NCBI GenBank assembly: GCA_910585735.1
Contig: CAJUEU010000060.1
Span: 1-7,651, forward strand
From: an uncultured Oscillospiraceae bacterium
GTDB taxonomy: Bacteria > Bacillota > Clostridia > Oscillospirales > Oscillospiraceae
Direction of reading: 5' to 3'
DNA: 7,651 bases
Shown: piece after piece, positions 6,257 to 7,651 of the stretch
How positions within the stretch are numbered: position 1 is the first letter of the stretch
How the letters are laid out: each line of letters begins with the position of its first letter
Program-made: the position numbers and the translations under genes
Notes under the pieces: model-generated
What the model saw: only the letters and a program-made list of their open reading frames with translations
What the model was told of the DNA's origin: nothing
Database searches by the model: none

Positions 6257-6274
6257 TGCCCCTTACCGGGACAG
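6256..6274 (-). other. Intercistronic hairpin after gpr
   Basis: On the minus strand, CTGTCCC (6268-6274) pairs with GGGGCAG (6256-6262) through seven pairs, one of them G-U, on a GGTAA loop. It lies 35 bases after the gpr stop and ends at the first base of the sigma-E-type -35 box. No T run follows, so at most it is a weak attenuator or 3'-end stabiliser for the gpr mRNA. Confidence 0.4.
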
Positions 6275-6309
6275 CAGGGGGGCGTTCCTTCGGACCGTTA
6301 TCCTGCGCC

Positions 6310-7197
6310 TCACTCCACCAACGCCTGCAGGTCCTTCAGGGAGAGCTCGGGCTGGAGGGCCAGGCTCAGGGCGTAGCCCATGACCTTGGCCATATCCTCC
6401 ACCCGTTGGTCGATGTCCCGGGGCGTGACGAAGAGAGAGGCTCCGGGCTGTTCTTTCAGACTGTCCGGGTCCAGCTCCTTCCCCGCGCCCTCCAAAAGAT
6501 CGGCGCAGAGGGTGGCTCCCTCCACCACCGTGGGTACCCCCAGGGCGATGACGGGGACGCCCAGGCTCTCCTGGTCCAGGGAGAAGCGGTGGTTGCCCAC
6601 CCCGGAACCGGGGGAGATGCCGGTGTCGCTGAGCTGCACCGTGGCGCACAGCCGCTCTACCCGCCGGGCGCACAGGGCATCTACCGCCACCACTGCCTTG
6701 GGAGAGAGCTTACGGCACAGGGCCTGGACGATCTCGCCGCTCTCCACCCCTGTGGTGCCCAGTACCCCGGCGGCCAGGGCGGCCACCGGCCGGAAGTCCC
6801 CAAAGTGCTCGGGGGCCATGGAGATGAGGTGCCGGGTCACCAGGATACGGTCGGCGGTCTTGGGGCCTACCGCGTCGGGGGTGATGGCCCGGTTGCCCAG
6901 CCCTACCACCAGGACCTCTCCTTTCTCCGGGGGGAGGAGGGGGGAGAGCAGCTCCTTCAGCGCCTCTACCGCCCGGGGAAAAGCGTCCTCCTCCCGGCGG
7001 CCCAGGGCGGCCAGGTCCAGCGTGTGGTAGATCCCCTCGGGTTTGCCCAGAGCCTTGGCCCCCTCGGGGCCGGTGACCCGGACCGTGTTCAAAAGGAAGC
7101 CCTGGGTCAGGGCCTCCGTGCTCTCTACCTGGGGAAGCTGGGCCTCCTCCCGCAGCTCTTTGGCCTCCAGGGCCAGGTCGGTCCTCCGTGTCAGCAT
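6310..7197 (-). CDS. gpr: Germination protease GPR (spore endopeptidase)
   Basis: 295 residues. GPR is an atypical aspartic endopeptidase made as an inactive zymogen in the forespore; on germination it degrades the small acid-soluble proteins that coat spore DNA. Conserved motifs are RTDLALEA (5-12), VVGLGNRAITPDAVGP (97-112), TTGVESGEIVQ (148-158), VAVDALCAR (170-178) and TVQLSDTGISPGSGVGN (186-202). D108 and D173 correspond to the two essential aspartates of the Bacillus megaterium enzyme (D127, D193). By homology, self-cleavage would be at D7-L8, giving a 7-residue propeptide, shorter than the 15-16 of Bacillus. The start is ATG 7197, with AAGGAGG (7206-7212) eight bases upstream. It is somewhat shorter than Bacillus GPR (about 370) but has all core motifs. 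It lies upstream of spoIIP and divergent from rpsT. Confidence 0.96.
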   Translation of the reverse strand: MLTRRTDLALEAKELREEAQLPQVESTEALTQGFLLNTVRVTGPEGAKALGKPEGIYHTLDLAALGRREEDAFPRAVEALKELLSPLLPPEKGEVLVVGLGNRAITPDAVGPKTADRILVTRHLISMAPEHFGDFRPVAALAAGVLGTTGVESGEIVQALCRKLSPKAVVAVDALCARRVERLCATVQLSDTGISPGSGVGNHRFSLDQESLGVPVIALGVPTVVEGATLCADLLEGAGKELDPDSLKEQPGASLFVTPRDIDQRVEDMAKVMGYALSLALQPELSLKDLQALVE

Positions 7198-7251
7198 AGA
7201 TATGGCCTCCTTACGGCACAAGATATGGTGGGGATACCCAAAATCTTTTGC

Positions 7252-7280
7252 TATTTTTTGCGAAAAGCCATAGGCTATGC
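7252..7280 (-). promoter_or_regulatory. Possible forespore (sigma-F/G-type) promoter of gpr
   Basis: On the minus strand, GCATA (7276-7280) fits the -35 of sigma-F/G promoters. AAAAATA (7252-7258), 17 bases later, matches the CATAMTA -10 in five of seven positions. The location, about 50 bases before the gpr start, is right, but the -10 is poor. The -35 sits in an 11-base dyad, CATAG-G-CTATG (7269-7279). Confidence 0.35.
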
Positions 7281-7309
7281 AAAAAAAGAAGAAAATCTGA
7301 AAATAATTC

Positions 7310-7338
7310 TTGCATTTTCTCGCCCGGTCTGCTACAAT
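7310..7338 (+). promoter_or_regulatory. Extended -10 promoter of rpsT
   Basis: TACAAT (7333-7338) is preceded by TG in the extended -10 position (7330-7331). A weak -35, TTGCAT (7310-7315), lies 17 bases upstream. Transcription would start near 7345, giving a leader of about 50 bases. Confidence 0.6.
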
Positions 7339-7348
7339 AATTACCTGC

Positions 7349-7367
7349 ACGGGCATACTATGCCTGT
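7349..7367 (+). promoter_or_regulatory. Stem-loop at the 5' end of the rpsT leader
   Basis: ACGGGCAT (7349-7356) pairs with ATGCCTGT (7360-7367) through eight pairs, one of them G-U, on an ACT loop. It would sit within a few bases of the predicted mRNA 5' end and 12 bases before GGAGGAGG. It may stabilise the mRNA or take part in S20 autoregulation; which one cannot be told from sequence. Confidence 0.4.
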
Positions 7368-7395
7368 AAATCGTCATTCGGAGGAGGTGTTTGGT

Positions 7396-7651
7396 TTGCC
7401 GAACATTAAGTCTGCCAAGAAGCGTGTTCTGGTGAACAAGGCCAAGGCTTTGCAGAACAAGGCCGCGCGCTCCGCGCTCAAGACCGACATTAAGAAGTTC
7501 GAGGCCGCAGTGGCGGGAGGCAACCGCAGCGAGGCCGAGGGCGCTTATAAGGTGGCGGTCAAGGCTGTGGACAAGGCGATCAGCCATGGGATCCTTCATC
7601 GGAACAATGCCGCTCACAAGAAGAGCAGCATGACCCTGAAGCTGAACAAGC
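7396..7651 (+). CDS. rpsT: 30S ribosomal protein S20, last few residues outside the window
   Basis: 85 codons are visible, starting MPNIKSAKKRVLVNKAKALQ, a textbook S20 N-terminus. S20 is a small basic helical protein that binds 16S rRNA early in 30S assembly; it is typically 84-90 residues, so only the end is missing. The helical repeats rich in Lys, Arg and Ala and the conserved HGILHRNNAAHKKS segment (64-78) support the call. The start is TTG 7396, six bases after GGAGGAGGTG (7380-7389). An in-frame GTG at 7387 lies inside the binding site and is unlikely. A TTG start in a ribosomal protein gene may moderate translation. It is divergent from gpr; rpsT next to gpr is a familiar Firmicutes arrangement. 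Confidence 0.96.
   Translation, partial: MPNIKSAKKRVLVNKAKALQNKAARSALKTDIKKFEAAVAGGNRSEAEGAYKVAVKAVDKAISHGILHRNNAAHKKSSMTLKLNK

Noticed and set aside
5143..6383. Several long open frames opposite or out of frame with spoIIP
   Set aside because: Pro/Arg/Gly-rich low-complexity shadows typical of GC-rich coding DNA; only the frame at 5024-6190 has SpoIIP motifs.
7198..7617. N-terminal extension of gpr to 435 residues
   Set aside because: It runs through the promoter region and across rpsT on the other strand; ATG 7197 has AAGGAGG and gives the expected GPR N-terminus.
1..7651. tRNA, rRNA, CRISPR array, transposase or attachment site
   Set aside because: None was found by reading both strands; no regularly spaced repeats, transposase motifs or tRNA-like cloverleaf were seen.

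Overview
The window looks like chromosomal DNA from a GC-rich, anaerobic, spore-forming member of the Firmicutes, most likely the Oscillospiraceae (a Flavonifractor / Pseudoflavonifractor / Oscillibacter-type gut bacterium). This rests on a pyruvate:ferredoxin oxidoreductase gene, two sporulation genes in the conserved order gpr-spoIIP, ribosomal protein S20 beside gpr as in many Firmicutes, strong GGAGG ribosome binding sites, and consensus sigma-A promoters. The genus is inference; no marker here settles it.

Layout. Positions 1-2137 (minus strand) hold the N-terminal 60% of nifJ, cut by the window edge, with an extended -10 promoter at 2213-2241. Positions 2138-2566 are a 429-base non-coding stretch. 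It holds the nifJ promoter, a GC-rich hairpin cluster, a perfect TTGACA-17-TATAAT promoter inside a long dyad that looks like an operator, and a structured 5' leader of about 155 bases. Positions 2567-4906 (plus strand) carry three genes of unknown function: a secreted 428-residue protein, then 121- and 194-residue proteins, each with one N-terminal membrane anchor. The first is clearly AT-rich next to its neighbours, and the block sits between housekeeping and sporulation loci, so it looks like an acquired or accessory export cassette.

Positions 4917-4994 hold terminator-like hairpins between convergent genes. Positions 5024-6190 (minus) are spoIIP, the engulfment peptidoglycan hydrolase. 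Positions 6310-7197 (minus) are gpr, the germination protease that degrades small acid-soluble spore proteins. Positions 7396-7651 (plus) are rpsT, complete except for its last few codons, divergent from gpr.

The most interesting observation is the 119-base gpr-spoIIP gap. The spoIIP Shine-Dalgarno sequence is fully paired in a 45-base hairpin, and the left arm of that hairpin lies inside the spacer of a very good sigma-E-type promoter. Transcription from that promoter would start in or just after the hairpin loop. Such an mRNA would have a free ribosome binding site, while read-through mRNA from gpr would have it buried. This predicts that SpoIIP translation depends on which promoter, and so perhaps which cell of the sporangium, made the transcript.
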